A DNA stretch of 19,316 bases, from contig JAASTB010000012.1 in assembly GCA_021767625.1 (NCBI GenBank), forward strand, positions 1 through 19,316, read 5' to 3'. Positions 1 through 7,794 of the stretch are shown piece after piece; the stretch's first letter is position 1, and each line of letters starts with the position of its first letter. The DNA comes from Wenzhouxiangella sp. (lineage in GTDB: Bacteria > Pseudomonadota > Gammaproteobacteria > Xanthomonadales > Wenzhouxiangellaceae). The notes beneath the pieces are model-generated. The model was not told where the DNA came from and did not search any database. It worked only from the letters and a program-made list of their open reading frames with translations. The translations under genes were made by a program, and so were the position numbers.

Positions 1-10
1 GGGTGCCCCG

Positions 11-19
11 TGATAAAAT
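11..19 (+). promoter_or_regulatory. Extended -10 promoter element ahead of prpBC
   Basis: TG at 11-12, one spacer base, then TAAAAT at 14-19 form an extended -10 (TGnTAAAAT). Transcription would start near position 26, giving a leader of about 29 nt. The -35 lies outside the window. A GGAG at 40-43 could serve as ribosome binding site, though it sits 11 nt from the ATG. This is read from the sequence only. Confidence 0.5.
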
Positions 20-54
20 GCCCCGCTGTCCCAATTCCCGGAGTCCGGTAGAGC

Positions 55-939
55 ATGAGCGATCAAACGCCCGGCGCACGCTTTAGAACGCTGGTCGCCG
101 ACCAGCCCCCGCTGCAGGTGGTCGGCACCATCAACGCCTATTCCGCGCTCCTGGCCGAGAAGGCCGGGCACCAGGCCATCTATCTTTCCGGAGCCGGTGT
201 GGCGAACGCATCTTATGGGCTGCCGGATCTCGGCATCACGCAACTGTCCGACGTCGTCGAAGACGCGCGACGGATTACCGCGGTGAGCGACCTGCCGCTG
301 CTCGTCGATGTCGACACGGGCTGGGGTAGCGCTTTCAACATTGCCCGCACGGTTCGCGAGATGGAGCGGGCCGGTGTGGCCGCCATTCACCTCGAAGACC
401 AGGTCGCTGCCAAGCGCTGCGGCCACCGGCCGAACAAGGCCCTGGTCAGCCCCGAAGAGATGGCCGACCGCGTTCGCGCAGGTGTCGACGCCCGCCAGGA
501 TGACTCCTTCGTCTTCATGGCCCGAACCGATGCCTACGCGGGCGAGGGCATGGCCGCCGCGGTGGATCGCGCCAACCTGTACGTCGAATGCGGCGCCGAC
601 ATGATCTTCGCCGAGGCACTGCACACGCTGGAGGAATTCGGCGAGTTCGCTCGCCAGGTGGATGTTCCGGTACTGGCCAACATCACCGAGTTCGGCAAGA
701 CGCCGCTGTTTTCCGTCGAGGAGTTGCGCGGGGCCGGGGCCGGGCTCGTGCTGTACCCGCTATCGGCATTCCGCGCCATGAGCAAGGCGGCACTGATGGT
801 CTACGAGGCCATCGGTCGCGACGGCCACCAGAAGAACGTGGTCGACGCCATGCAAACGCGCGACGAACTATACGAGGTGCTCGGCTATCACGAGTTCGAG
901 CAGAAACTGGATCAGTTGTTCAGCAAGGAGTCGTCATGA
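55..939 (+). CDS. prpB: 2-methylisocitrate lyase
   Basis: PrpB cleaves 2-methylisocitrate to pyruvate and succinate, the last step of the methylcitrate cycle that disposes of propionyl-CoA in the cytoplasm. The 294-aa product is full length for the isocitrate lyase/PEP mutase superfamily. The VDVDTG segment (residues 84-89, Asp85 and Asp87) is the metal-binding region, the LED at 113-115 adds a further acidic residue, and KRCGH at 120-124 carries the catalytic Cys122 typical of lyases of this family. The last codon overlaps the start of prpC in ATGA, so the two are translationally coupled. The short KRCGH form and the neighbouring prpC separate it from isocitrate lyase and from PEP mutase. 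Confidence 0.96.
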   Translation: MSDQTPGARFRTLVADQPPLQVVGTINAYSALLAEKAGHQAIYLSGAGVANASYGLPDLGITQLSDVVEDARRITAVSDLPLLVDVDTGWGSAFNIARTVREMERAGVAAIHLEDQVAAKRCGHRPNKALVSPEEMADRVRAGVDARQDDSFVFMARTDAYAGEGMAAAVDRANLYVECGADMIFAEALHTLEEFGEFARQVDVPVLANITEFGKTPLFSVEELRGAGAGLVLYPLSAFRAMSKAALMVYEAIGRDGHQKNVVDAMQTRDELYEVLGYHEFEQKLDQLFSKESS

Positions 940-2057
940 CCGAGAAGAAACCCGGAGCCGGCCTGCGCGGACAGTCCGCCGGCCAGACCGAGATCTGCAC
1001 CGTCGGCGCGTCCGGCAACAGCCTGCGTTATCGCGGCTACGCCGTCGATGAGCTGGCCGAGAAGGCCTCGTTCAACGAAGTCGCCCACCTGATTCTCAAG
1101 GGCCATCTCCCCAACCAGGAAGAGCTCGACGCCTACACCAGCCGGCTGAAGGCGCTGCGCGGGCTGCCCGACGCCCTCAAGGAAGTGCTCGAACGGATTC
1201 CCGCCAACGCCCATCCGATGGACGTGCTGCGAACCGGCTGCTCCTTCCTGGGCAATCTCGAGACCGAAGAGAGCTTTGACGATCAGCAGGACATGGCCGA
1301 TCGCCTGCTTGCGACCTTTCCGTCGATGATCACCTACTGGTACCGCTACAGCCACGACGGCAAGCGCATCGACGTCGAGACCGACGACGACAGCATCGGC
1401 GGCCACTTCCTGCACCTGCTGCACGGCAAGGCGCCGAGTGAGCTGCACGCCCGGGTGATGGACGTGTCGCTGATTCTCTATGCCGAGCACGAGTTCAACG
1501 CCTCGACCTTCACCGCGCGCGTTTGCGCCTCGACCCTGTCGGACATGCACAGCTGCGTGACCGGCGCGATCGGTTCGCTCCGGGGACCGCTGCACGGCGG
1601 TGCCAACGAGATGGCCATGGCCATGCTCGAGAAGTACCACTCGCCCGAGCAGGCGCGCGAGGACGTGCTGCGCATGCTCGAGGCCAAGGAAAAGATCATG
1701 GGCTTCGGTCACGCGGTCTACCGCGAGAAGGATCCACGCAACGCGATCATTCGCGAGTGGTCGCGCAAGCTGTCCGAGGATGTCGGCGACGACACGCTCT
1801 TCCCGGTCTCGGAAATCGTCGAGAAGACCATGTGGGACGAGAAGAAGCTGTTCGCCAACGCCGACTTCTACCACGCTTCGGCGTATCACTTCATGGGTAT
1901 TCCCACGGGGCTGTTCACGCCGATTTTCGTGATGTCGCGCGTAACCGGCTGGTGCGCCCACATCATGGAGCAGCGCGCCAACAACCGCATCATCCGACCG
2001 GGCGCTGATTACATCGGGCCTGAGGATCGGGCGGTCCCTTCGATCGACCAACGCTAA
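936..2057 (+). CDS. prpC: 2-methylcitrate synthase
   Basis: PrpC condenses propionyl-CoA with oxaloacetate to 2-methylcitrate, the entry step of the methylcitrate cycle. The 373-aa product is the length of PrpC and clearly shorter than the roughly 430-aa housekeeping citrate synthase. The citrate synthase catalytic triad is visible: His220 in GPLHGGANE, His259 in GFGHAVY and Asp310 in ADFYHASAYH. The start at 936 is chosen because it overlaps the prpB stop in ATGA and gives the expected N-terminus; a longer in-frame start inside prpB is not needed. No prpD, acnD or prpF follows: the next gene is convergent. The 2-methylcitrate dehydratase must therefore be encoded upstream of the window or elsewhere. 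Confidence 0.95.
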   Translation: MTEKKPGAGLRGQSAGQTEICTVGASGNSLRYRGYAVDELAEKASFNEVAHLILKGHLPNQEELDAYTSRLKALRGLPDALKEVLERIPANAHPMDVLRTGCSFLGNLETEESFDDQQDMADRLLATFPSMITYWYRYSHDGKRIDVETDDDSIGGHFLHLLHGKAPSELHARVMDVSLILYAEHEFNASTFTARVCASTLSDMHSCVTGAIGSLRGPLHGGANEMAMAMLEKYHSPEQAREDVLRMLEAKEKIMGFGHAVYREKDPRNAIIREWSRKLSEDVGDDTLFPVSEIVEKTMWDEKKLFANADFYHASAYHFMGIPTGLFTPIFVMSRVTGWCAHIMEQRANNRIIRPGADYIGPEDRAVPSIDQR

Positions 2058-2066
2058 TGGGGGAAC

Positions 2067-2097
2067 GGGGCCGGGCACAGCCCGGCTCCGTGCCCGG
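2067..2097. terminator. Alternative hairpins after prpC (weak terminator candidate)
   Basis: Two mutually exclusive hairpins share one sequence. One pairs GGGGCCGGGC (2067-2076) with GCCCGGCTCC (2080-2089) around an ACA loop, with one G-U pair. The other pairs CCGGGCAC (2071-2078) with GTGCCCGG (2090-2097). No T-run follows on the plus strand, so this is not a classical intrinsic terminator. It may act in Rho-dependent termination or protect the prpC 3' end. Confidence 0.35.
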
Positions 2098-2098
2098 T

Positions 2099-2167
2099 CA
2101 AATTCGAAATTCGAGGCACCAGTTTTCGCAGTTGCCTTAGGATTTGGTGCTTCGTATTTCGAATTTG
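2099..2167. repeat. AT-rich 23-bp imperfect inverted repeat (MITE/REP-like)
   Basis: The left arm at 2099-2121 (starting CAAATTCGAAATTCGAGG) and the right arm at 2145-2167 (ending TATTTCGAATTTG) are reverse complements over 23 bp with two mismatches, around a 23-nt spacer. The element is far richer in A+T than the flanking genes and fills almost all of the gap between the convergent genes prpC and the DUF502 gene. It has no coding capacity and I see no target-site duplication. It could be a dispersed non-autonomous repeat or a bidirectional transcription barrier. Confidence 0.7.
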
Positions 2168-2175
2168 CTCTATCT

Positions 2176-2784
2176 CTAACCTCCTCGCCGCGACATCGCC
2201 GCCGTCAGGATCAGCCGCAGGGCATCTTCGAAGGGCAGGTCCACCGGCTCGCACCATTCCTTCGGCACGAAGATCGTGTAGCCCGCCACCTGGTAGCTCA
2301 AAGGCAGATAGACGGCGACCTCGCCTTCCTCGCCGAAGGGCAGGTTGGAAAAATCCTCGCGGGTGACGAAACCCATCATGCCGATCTTCAGGTCCGGATG
2401 GCGCACCATCACCGCCTGGGTGAAGCGTTCGGCGTCGTCGCTCGAGAAGTACTCCACGAAGTCCTTGGTCGCGCGGAAGATCGACTTGATGACGGGCATG
2501 CGGTCGAGTATCGCCTCGCCCAGGTCGATCAGCTTGCGGAACAGCCAGACCTGGCTGAGCAGCCCGATGGCGATGACCAGGACGATCCCGCCGACCAGGC
2601 CCATGCCCGTGATGTACCAGTCTTCGGGCAGCACGGTCTTGATCAGCGAGCCGATTCCGCGTTCGGCGATGCCGGCCAGCCAGAGGACGATCAGCAGCGT
2701 GAGCGCGATCGGGATGATCGTGCCCAGCCCCTTGAAGAAGAGGCGAACCAGTCGCGCGATCGGGCTGTCGTGTTCAGAGCTCAT
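2176..2784 (-). CDS. DUF502 family membrane protein
   Basis: This 202-aa protein matches the DUF502 family, whose biochemical role is unknown to me. Two membrane segments at about residues 20-40 and 60-82 are followed by the family-typical stretch MPVIKSIFRATKDFVE (96-111) and a beta-rich soluble domain containing PFGEEGEVAVYLPLS and later FVPKE. It ends in a short arginine-rich tail. Its start codon lies inside the end of the upstream PspB-like gene (11-bp overlap), so the two are likely translated together. Family assignment is strong; function is open. Confidence 0.88.
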   Translation of the reverse strand: MSSEHDSPIARLVRLFFKGLGTIIPIALTLLIVLWLAGIAERGIGSLIKTVLPEDWYITGMGLVGGIVLVIAIGLLSQVWLFRKLIDLGEAILDRMPVIKSIFRATKDFVEYFSSDDAERFTQAVMVRHPDLKIGMMGFVTREDFSNLPFGEEGEVAVYLPLSYQVAGYTIFVPKEWCEPVDLPFEDALRLILTAAMSRRGG

Positions 2785-2983
2785 CGATCTGCTTCCGGAG
2801 CTTTTCGCGCTGGTCGGTGACGATGCGCTCGAGGGTCTCGATGCGCTCGCGCAGCTCGATCTCGACGCGCTCGAAATGCTCCCGGTCGATTCCCTGGCCG
2901 CGGCGCGACTCGAACCAGTGACGGGCGACCGCCACGATTCCGATGATGGCGGCGATGGCGACCATTGCGGAAAACACGTTCAT
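2774..2983 (-). CDS. Small PspB-like membrane/coiled-coil protein
   Basis: The 69-aa product has one N-terminal membrane helix (about residues 3-20), a basic junction (RHWFESRRGQ) and a heptad-rich coiled coil to the C-terminus (ERVEIELRERIETLERIVTD). Order, size and the RERIETLERIVTD segment resemble phage-shock protein B, but no pspA, pspC or pspF is adjacent, so I do not assign the symbol. A strong Shine-Dalgarno (AAGGAGAT) 8 nt before the ATG supports a real gene despite its size. It overlaps the downstream DUF502 gene by 11 bp and lies 28 bp after the aspartoacylase-like gene, so the three probably share a transcript. Confidence 0.8.
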   Translation of the reverse strand: MNVFSAMVAIAAIIGIVAVARHWFESRRGQGIDREHFERVEIELRERIETLERIVTDQREKLRKQIDEL

Positions 2984-2991
2984 TTGTCGAT

Positions 2992-2999
2992 ATCTCCTT
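2992..2999 (-). promoter_or_regulatory. Strong ribosome binding site for the PspB-like gene
   Basis: On the minus strand this reads AAGGAGAT, 8 nt before the ATG at 2983. It is one of the best Shine-Dalgarno matches in the window and supports translation of the 69-aa ORF. Confidence 0.75.
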
Positions 3000-3011
3000 C
3001 GACTACAGGGG

Positions 3012-4076
3012 TCAGGGGCGACTTTCGGGCAGCTCGTGCCAGTCTTCCGTATCCGGCGCGGCTCTTCCTGCCGGTATGCGTTCCATCAGGTGGCAGAGGC
3101 AGTCCTGCCGGATGACGCGTTCGTCGGTGGTCAGCATGGCCGGCATCATGGGCCTGCTGGTGAGGATATCGCCTTTGTCCACGCTGAACCACACGGCGGA
3201 TGCGTCGACTTCCTCGTGCCCGCGCACCAGCAGAGCGGGGTCGACCGGCGCGTTGACGTGGCCCAGGCGGGTGCCGGGCGGCAGCTCGCGGAAGTTGAGT
3301 TGGTCGAGGTCCTCGCGCAGCACGATGTCGGAGCCGTCCGGGCTGAAACTGAAGGAGTGCGCCGGGGGCAGGTTGACGGTTGCCACCATCTGGAAGAGCT
3401 CGATGTCCTCCGGCGCCGGCGGTCGGGGATCCAGTTCTTCGGCATTGAGAATCGACGAGAGGTAGGACAGGGCGTGGTCGGCGCCGTCCAGCCGCGAGGG
3501 CGGGCCGCATTCGAGGGTCACGGCAGGACAGAATTCACCGAAGGCCATCGACTGGACGCCCCTGGGCTGCGTGAAGTACAGCACGGTTCGCGAAAACAGC
3601 GCGGCCAGGCGCAGGTGCGCGGGATCCGTCCGGTTGATCGCCGCGTAGTGCGGGTTTTCCCCTGTGTTGTTGTGGATGTCGATGCTGGCCAGGGGCTTCT
3701 GGGCCCGGACGTGGCCGGTAATCCGTTCGAAGAGCCGGTGCACCTCGCCGGCTTCGGTATCCGATCCGGGCCAGCAGCGGTTGTAGTCGGGCTGGTCGGA
3801 TAGGTAGCGCCGGTTGCGTGAGGCAGCGCGAACGTTGGCGATCAGCAGGATCAGGCTGCGCGGCAGCGGGTCCCGGGCGTAGCGGCCCTTTAGCAGGCGC
3901 CTGACGGCCTCCCAGCCGGAGATCTCGTTGCCGTGCTGCAGCACGGACACGAACAGCGGCCGCGGGCGCCGCCCCGGAAGGTGAAGCAGGGTGGGCCCGT
4001 CGAGCACTTCGTGCAGTCGACTGGCGGGCCTGTCGAGCAGGCCGTCGGGAAGGTGGTCGAGGATTGTCGGTTCCAT
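3012..4076 (-). CDS. Succinylglutamate desuccinylase/aspartoacylase-family zinc hydrolase
   Basis: This 354-aa protein is a zinc-dependent amidohydrolase/carboxypeptidase-like enzyme of the AstE/AspA (M14-related) superfamily, which removes acyl groups from amino acids. The zinc ligands are visible: His48 and Glu51 in LQHGNE, and His135 in SIDIHNNTG. Glu189 in VTLECG is the likely catalytic base. NVRAASRNRRYL followed by DYNRCWPG is the substrate-carboxylate-binding region. No other arginine-catabolism (ast) gene is near, so AstE itself is unlikely and the substrate is unknown. It is the first gene of a probable minus-strand operon with the PspB-like and DUF502 genes, and it diverges from the ABC operon across 161 bp. 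Confidence 0.85.
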   Translation of the reverse strand: MEPTILDHLPDGLLDRPASRLHEVLDGPTLLHLPGRRPRPLFVSVLQHGNEISGWEAVRRLLKGRYARDPLPRSLILLIANVRAASRNRRYLSDQPDYNRCWPGSDTEAGEVHRLFERITGHVRAQKPLASIDIHNNTGENPHYAAINRTDPAHLRLAALFSRTVLYFTQPRGVQSMAFGEFCPAVTLECGPPSRLDGADHALSYLSSILNAEELDPRPPAPEDIELFQMVATVNLPPAHSFSFSPDGSDIVLREDLDQLNFRELPPGTRLGHVNAPVDPALLVRGHEEVDASAVWFSVDKGDILTSRPMMPAMLTTDERVIRQDCLCHLMERIPAGRAAPDTEDWHELPESRP

Positions 4077-4161
4077 ACCGGGAGATAACGTAACCGCTTC
4101 CCGTCGCGGTGGAAAGACCTGTTATCGTCGGCAACGGGAACTCGCCGCGATTCTGGGCGGT

Positions 4162-4190
4162 CTTGAAAAATCGCGGGCCCGGCCCTATTG
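4162..4190 (+). promoter_or_regulatory. Candidate promoter of the Gld-type ABC operon, sigma-32-like
   Basis: CTTGAAA at 4162-4168, a 14-nt spacer and CCCTATTG at 4183-4190 resemble the sigma-32 pattern CTTGAAA-N13/14-CCCCATnT, with mismatches at two positions of the -10. Read as sigma-70 it would be TTGAAA-N17-TATTGC, a weak -10. The predicted transcription start is near 4197, about 40 nt before the ATP-binding gene. The same arrangement occurs ahead of hsp20 at 17605-17632, which is a better match. Confidence 0.4.
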
Positions 4191-4237
4191 CGCCGTGGCG
4201 GCTCGTGTTCAACAACCAACACAAAGAGAACGGACGG

Positions 4238-5158
4238 ATGCTTGCAGCCAGGAATCTGACCCGTCGCTTCGGCACCCTTTTGGCCGTCGACGATATTTCC
4301 TTCGAGGTGGAACCCGGAACCGTCCTCGGCTTCCTCGGCCCCAACGGGGCCGGCAAATCCACCACCATGAAGATGCTCACCGGCTTCCTTTCCCCGACAT
4401 CCGGCACGGCCGAGGTTTTCGGTCACGACATTCGTCGGGATTCGGTGGCGGCCCGCAGGATGATCGGCTACCTTCCCGAAGGCGCGCCGTTGTACGGCGA
4501 GCTGACTGTCTCGCAGCTGCTGCAGTTCATTGCCGACGCCCGCGGGTTCTCTGGCGCCGAGCGCGACCGGCGGGTGGCCGATGCAGCCGCCCGGCTGGAA
4601 CTGGGCAGCGTGATGGAGCAGACCATCGAAACCCTTTCGAAGGGGTTCAAGCGCCGGGTCGGCCTGGCGCAAGCCATCCTGCACGATCCACCGGTGCTCA
4701 TTCTCGACGAACCGACCGACGGCCTGGACCCCAACCAGAAGCAGCAGGTGCGCCACCTCATCCGCGAGATGGCGCCCGACAAGATCATCGTCATCTCCAC
4801 GCACATCCTCGAAGAGGTCGACGCCCTGTGCAGCCGGGCGATGATCATCGCCAGCGGGCGGCTTCTGGCCGACGATACGCCGGCCGGCCTGCTGACGCGT
4901 TCGCGCTACCACAATGCCGTCACCCTGCACGTCGACGATCCCGAGCGCGCCGCTTCCCGGCTGGGCCGTCTCGACGAGGCACGCGAGGTCGAGGTCCGCA
5001 ATGCGCGCGTCACCGTCTTTCCCTCCGGCCGGGGCAACCTTTTCCAGGCCGTCAGCCGCCTGATCGAGGCCGAGGGCTGGGAAGTCCAGCAGCTCCAGTA
5101 CGAACCCGGCCGGCTCGACGAGGTGTTCCGCACCATCACGCGCGAGGAGGCGGCATGA
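4238..5158 (+). CDS. ABC transporter ATP-binding protein (GldA-type)
   Basis: The 306-aa protein is the nucleotide-binding subunit of an ABC-2-type exporter or envelope machine. Walker A is GPNGAGKST (34-42), the signature is LSKGFKRR (133-140), Walker B is VLILDEP (153-159) followed by TDGLDP, and the switch histidine is His189 in ISTHILEE. A roughly 80-residue C-terminal extension after the ATPase core is usual in this subfamily. The ATG at 4238 is chosen because the homologous N-terminus (MLAARNLTRRFG) begins there; an in-frame ATG at 4109 would add a non-homologous leader and overlap the promoter region. The stop overlaps the permease start in ATGA. The neighbours place it in the gliding-associated GldA-GldF-GldG group. 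Confidence 0.93.
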   Translation: MLAARNLTRRFGTLLAVDDISFEVEPGTVLGFLGPNGAGKSTTMKMLTGFLSPTSGTAEVFGHDIRRDSVAARRMIGYLPEGAPLYGELTVSQLLQFIADARGFSGAERDRRVADAAARLELGSVMEQTIETLSKGFKRRVGLAQAILHDPPVLILDEPTDGLDPNQKQQVRHLIREMAPDKIIVISTHILEEVDALCSRAMIIASGRLLADDTPAGLLTRSRYHNAVTLHVDDPERAASRLGRLDEAREVEVRNARVTVFPSGRGNLFQAVSRLIEAEGWEVQQLQYEPGRLDEVFRTITREEAA

Positions 5159-5895
5159 ACCTGAAAAATGTCCGGACCATCATGCGCCGGGAACTCGTGG
5201 GCTATTTCGCCACGCCGGTCGCCTACGTCTTCATCGTCATATTCCTGGTGATGTCGTCGGCATTCACCTTCTATCTCGGCGGCTTTTACGAACGCGAAAT
5301 CGCGGACCTGGAACCGTTCTTCCGCTTCCACCCCTGGCTTTACCTGTTCCTGGTTCCGGCCGTGGGTATGCGCCTGTGGGCCGAAGAGCGCAAGTACGGC
5401 ACGGTGGAACTGTTGTTGACCCTCCCGTTGACGATCGGGGAGGCCGTAGTCGGGAAGTTCATCGCAGCCTGGCTGTTCGTGGGCCTGGCCCTGGCATTGA
5501 CGTTTCCGATCTGGATCACCGTCAATGTCCTCGGCAATCCCGACAACGGGGTGATCGTGGCCGCCTACGTCGGCAGCTGGCTGATGGCCGGCGGCATGCT
5601 CGCCATCAGCGCGGCCCTTTCGGCGGTGACGCGCAACCAGGTGGTGGCCTTCATCCTGTCGGTGGTGGTCTGCTTCGGTTTCCTGCTGTCGGGCTTGCCG
5701 ATGGTGCTCGACCTGTTCCGGGCCTGGATGCCGCAGGTGCTGCTCGACGGCGTGGCCAACCTGAGCTTCCTGGTGCACTTCAACTCGATTTCCCGCGGCG
5801 TGATCGACCTGCGCGATCTCGTCTACTTCGCCTTGGTCATCGGCTTCTGGCTGCTGGCCAATCGCATCGTGCTCGAACTGAAGAAGGCGGATTGA
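5155..5895 (+). CDS. ABC-2 type permease (GldF-like)
   Basis: This 246-aa inner-membrane protein has about six hydrophobic segments, starting with TPVAYVFIVIFLVMSSAFTF near residues 20-39. It also contains the ABC-2 permease hallmark LWAEERKYGTVELLLTLPL (74-92), the coupling region that contacts the ATPase. The start at 5155 overlaps the ATPase stop by four bases; longer upstream reading is in the wrong frame for any known domain. It should form the membrane channel of the complex with the ATPase and the GldG-like protein that follows 3 bp later. The exported substrate is unknown in bacteria outside Bacteroidetes. Confidence 0.92.
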   Translation: MNLKNVRTIMRRELVGYFATPVAYVFIVIFLVMSSAFTFYLGGFYEREIADLEPFFRFHPWLYLFLVPAVGMRLWAEERKYGTVELLLTLPLTIGEAVVGKFIAAWLFVGLALALTFPIWITVNVLGNPDNGVIVAAYVGSWLMAGGMLAISAALSAVTRNQVVAFILSVVVCFGFLLSGLPMVLDLFRAWMPQVLLDGVANLSFLVHFNSISRGVIDLRDLVYFALVIGFWLLANRIVLELKKAD

Positions 5896-5898
5896 GCC

Positions 5899-7794
5899 AT
5901 GAAGAACGTCTACAGTGCAACCGGGCTGGTGCTGCTCGCGATCCTGTTTTTGGCGCTGACCATTCTCGGCGGTGCCGCCTTGCAGGGCGTGCGGATCGAT
6001 CTGACCGAGCAGGGTCTCTACACGCTGAGCCCGGGAACGAAGAATATCCTCGAGGACCTCGAGGAGCCGGTGACCCTGGAGTTCTTCTTCAGCGAGGAGG
6101 CCAGCTCTGACCTGCCCATGGTGCGCAATTTCGCGCGCCGGGTGCAGGAACTGCTCGACGAAATGGCCGAGCAGGCCGACGGCAATCTCCGGGTCCGTCG
6201 CATCGATCCCGAGCCCTTCAGCGAGGCCGAGGACCAGGCGGCGAGCTACGGGCTGGAGGCCGTGCCGGTGGGCAGCGGCGGTGACAACCTGTACCTGGGT
6301 ATCGTCGGGACCAACATGATCGACGGCCTGGAGGTCCTGCCCTTCATCTCGCCGGCGCGCGAGCAGTTTCTCGAGTACGAACTCGCCCGCATGGTCTACC
6401 TGCTAAGCAGGCCCGACAAGCCGCGCGCCGCGCTGCTGAGCGGGATCGACATGGACGGAGGCATGGACATGGCGACCGGGCAGCAGCGCGAACCCTGGGC
6501 GATCCATGACCAGATCAACGAGATGTTCGATGTCGAGTCGGTCAACGCCGAGGACGAGGCGTTGCCCGACGATCTCGACGTGCTGGTGCTCGTGCATCCG
6601 CAGGACCTGTCCGATTCGCTCCTGGCCGATATCGAACGATTCCTGGTCGAAGGCGGCCGTCTTCTGGCTTTCGTCGATCCCTATGCCGAATCGGCCACAC
6701 CCGAGAACCCGAACGATCCCATGGCGGCCATGAACATGGAGCGCTCTTCCGACCTGGAGGCGCTTTTCCAGGCTTGGGGCATCGATTTCGCGACCGATCA
6801 ATTCGTCGCCGACGCGGGTCTGGCGCTGCAGGTCAATACAGCCCAGAGTCAGCGCCCGGTCCGCCATGCCGGCATCCTCGGAGTTACCGCGGACGACATG
6901 AACGCCGAAGACGTGATCACCGGTGAACTGGACGCGGTCAATCTCGCCAGCGTCGGCCGGCTCGCCCTCACCGAGGAGAGCCCGCTCGAGATGGATTTCC
7001 TGATGCAGTCCAGCCAGCAGGCCGGGCTGATGGAAACCCAGCGCCTGCAGTTTCTGTCCGATCCCTCGCAGCTGATGGACCAGATGGGCGCGACCGGTGA
7101 GCGCTACACCCTGGCAGCGAGATTCACGGGGGAGGTGCCGAGGGTCCTGACCGATGATGGCGAGAACACCGAGGGCCCGGACGCGGAAGGGGGGGCGACG
7201 AATACCTCGTCGCGCTACCCGCTCAACGCGATCGTGGTCGCCGATGTCGACATGCTCGCCGACCGCTACTGGGTTTCGCGCCAGCGCTTCTTCGGCACGA
7301 CCATGCTCGAGCCCTTCGCCGACAACGGCGATTTCGTCATCAACGCCATCGACAACCTGATCGGCAATGCCGACCTCATCAGCGTTCGTTCGAGGGCGAC
7401 GTCGAGCCGACCCTTCACCCTGGTCGAATCCCTGCGCCGCGAGGCCGAGCAGAACCTGCGTGCCACCGAACAGCGCCTGGAAGCGGAGCTGGCCGAAGCG
7501 GAGCAGCGGTTGACCGAGCTTCAGCAGGCGCGCGGGGATACCGACCTGGACATCCTCACCGAGGAGCAGGAGGCCGAACTCGACCGGTTCATGGACAAAC
7601 GCCTGGAGATTCGGCGACAGCTGCGCCAGGTGCGCCGGGAGCTCGATGAGGACATCGAGGCCCTGGGCACGCGCATAAAGATCGTCAACATCGTTCTGAT
7701 GCCGGCGCTCGTGACGCTGTTCGCCCTGGGGATGGCCTGGCGCCGCAGGCGCCAGCGACGAGTGCGCGCTTTGGAGGAAGGAGGCCGGGCATGA
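5899..7794 (+). CDS. GldG-like ABC auxiliary protein (COG3225 type)
   Basis: The 631-aa protein is the auxiliary component of the Gld-type ABC system. It has an N-terminal membrane helix (about 8-28), the family opening RIDLTEQGLYTLSPGTKNIL (32-51), and a large periplasmic region with a Rossmann-like segment (VLVLVHPQDL and GGRLLAFVDPYAE). A charged coiled coil follows at about 510-590 (repeated EQRLEAELAEAEQRL-type heptads), then a C-terminal membrane helix at about 594-614 and a very basic tail (WRRRRQRRVR). Both ends are therefore anchored in the inner membrane. It is translationally coupled to the next gene by ATGA. The role in non-gliding bacteria is not established; the fixed gene order suggests one complex. 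Confidence 0.88.
   Translation: MKNVYSATGLVLLAILFLALTILGGAALQGVRIDLTEQGLYTLSPGTKNILEDLEEPVTLEFFFSEEASSDLPMVRNFARRVQELLDEMAEQADGNLRVRRIDPEPFSEAEDQAASYGLEAVPVGSGGDNLYLGIVGTNMIDGLEVLPFISPAREQFLEYELARMVYLLSRPDKPRAALLSGIDMDGGMDMATGQQREPWAIHDQINEMFDVESVNAEDEALPDDLDVLVLVHPQDLSDSLLADIERFLVEGGRLLAFVDPYAESATPENPNDPMAAMNMERSSDLEALFQAWGIDFATDQFVADAGLALQVNTAQSQRPVRHAGILGVTADDMNAEDVITGELDAVNLASVGRLALTEESPLEMDFLMQSSQQAGLMETQRLQFLSDPSQLMDQMGATGERYTLAARFTGEVPRVLTDDGENTEGPDAEGGATNTSSRYPLNAIVVADVDMLADRYWVSRQRFFGTTMLEPFADNGDFVINAIDNLIGNADLISVRSRATSSRPFTLVESLRREAEQNLRATEQRLEAELAEAEQRLTELQQARGDTDLDILTEEQEAELDRFMDKRLEIRRQLRQVRRELDEDIEALGTRIKIVNIVLMPALVTLFALGMAWRRRRQRRVRALEEGGRA

Noticed and set aside
588..935. Upstream extension of the prpC frame into prpB
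   Set aside because: The extra residues are an out-of-frame reading of prpB, Arg/Gly-rich and without homology. The ATG at 936 gives the correct N-terminus and the ATGA overlap.
912..2078. Long minus-strand open frame (388 codons) opposite prpC
   Set aside because: It lies antisense to prpC, whose catalytic residues are intact. The peptide is Arg/Val/His-rich, as expected from reading GC-rich codons backwards, and has no recognisable domain.
3991..5154. Long plus-strand frame joined to the ABC permease
   Set aside because: This part is the ATPase gene read in the wrong frame. The permease begins at 5155.
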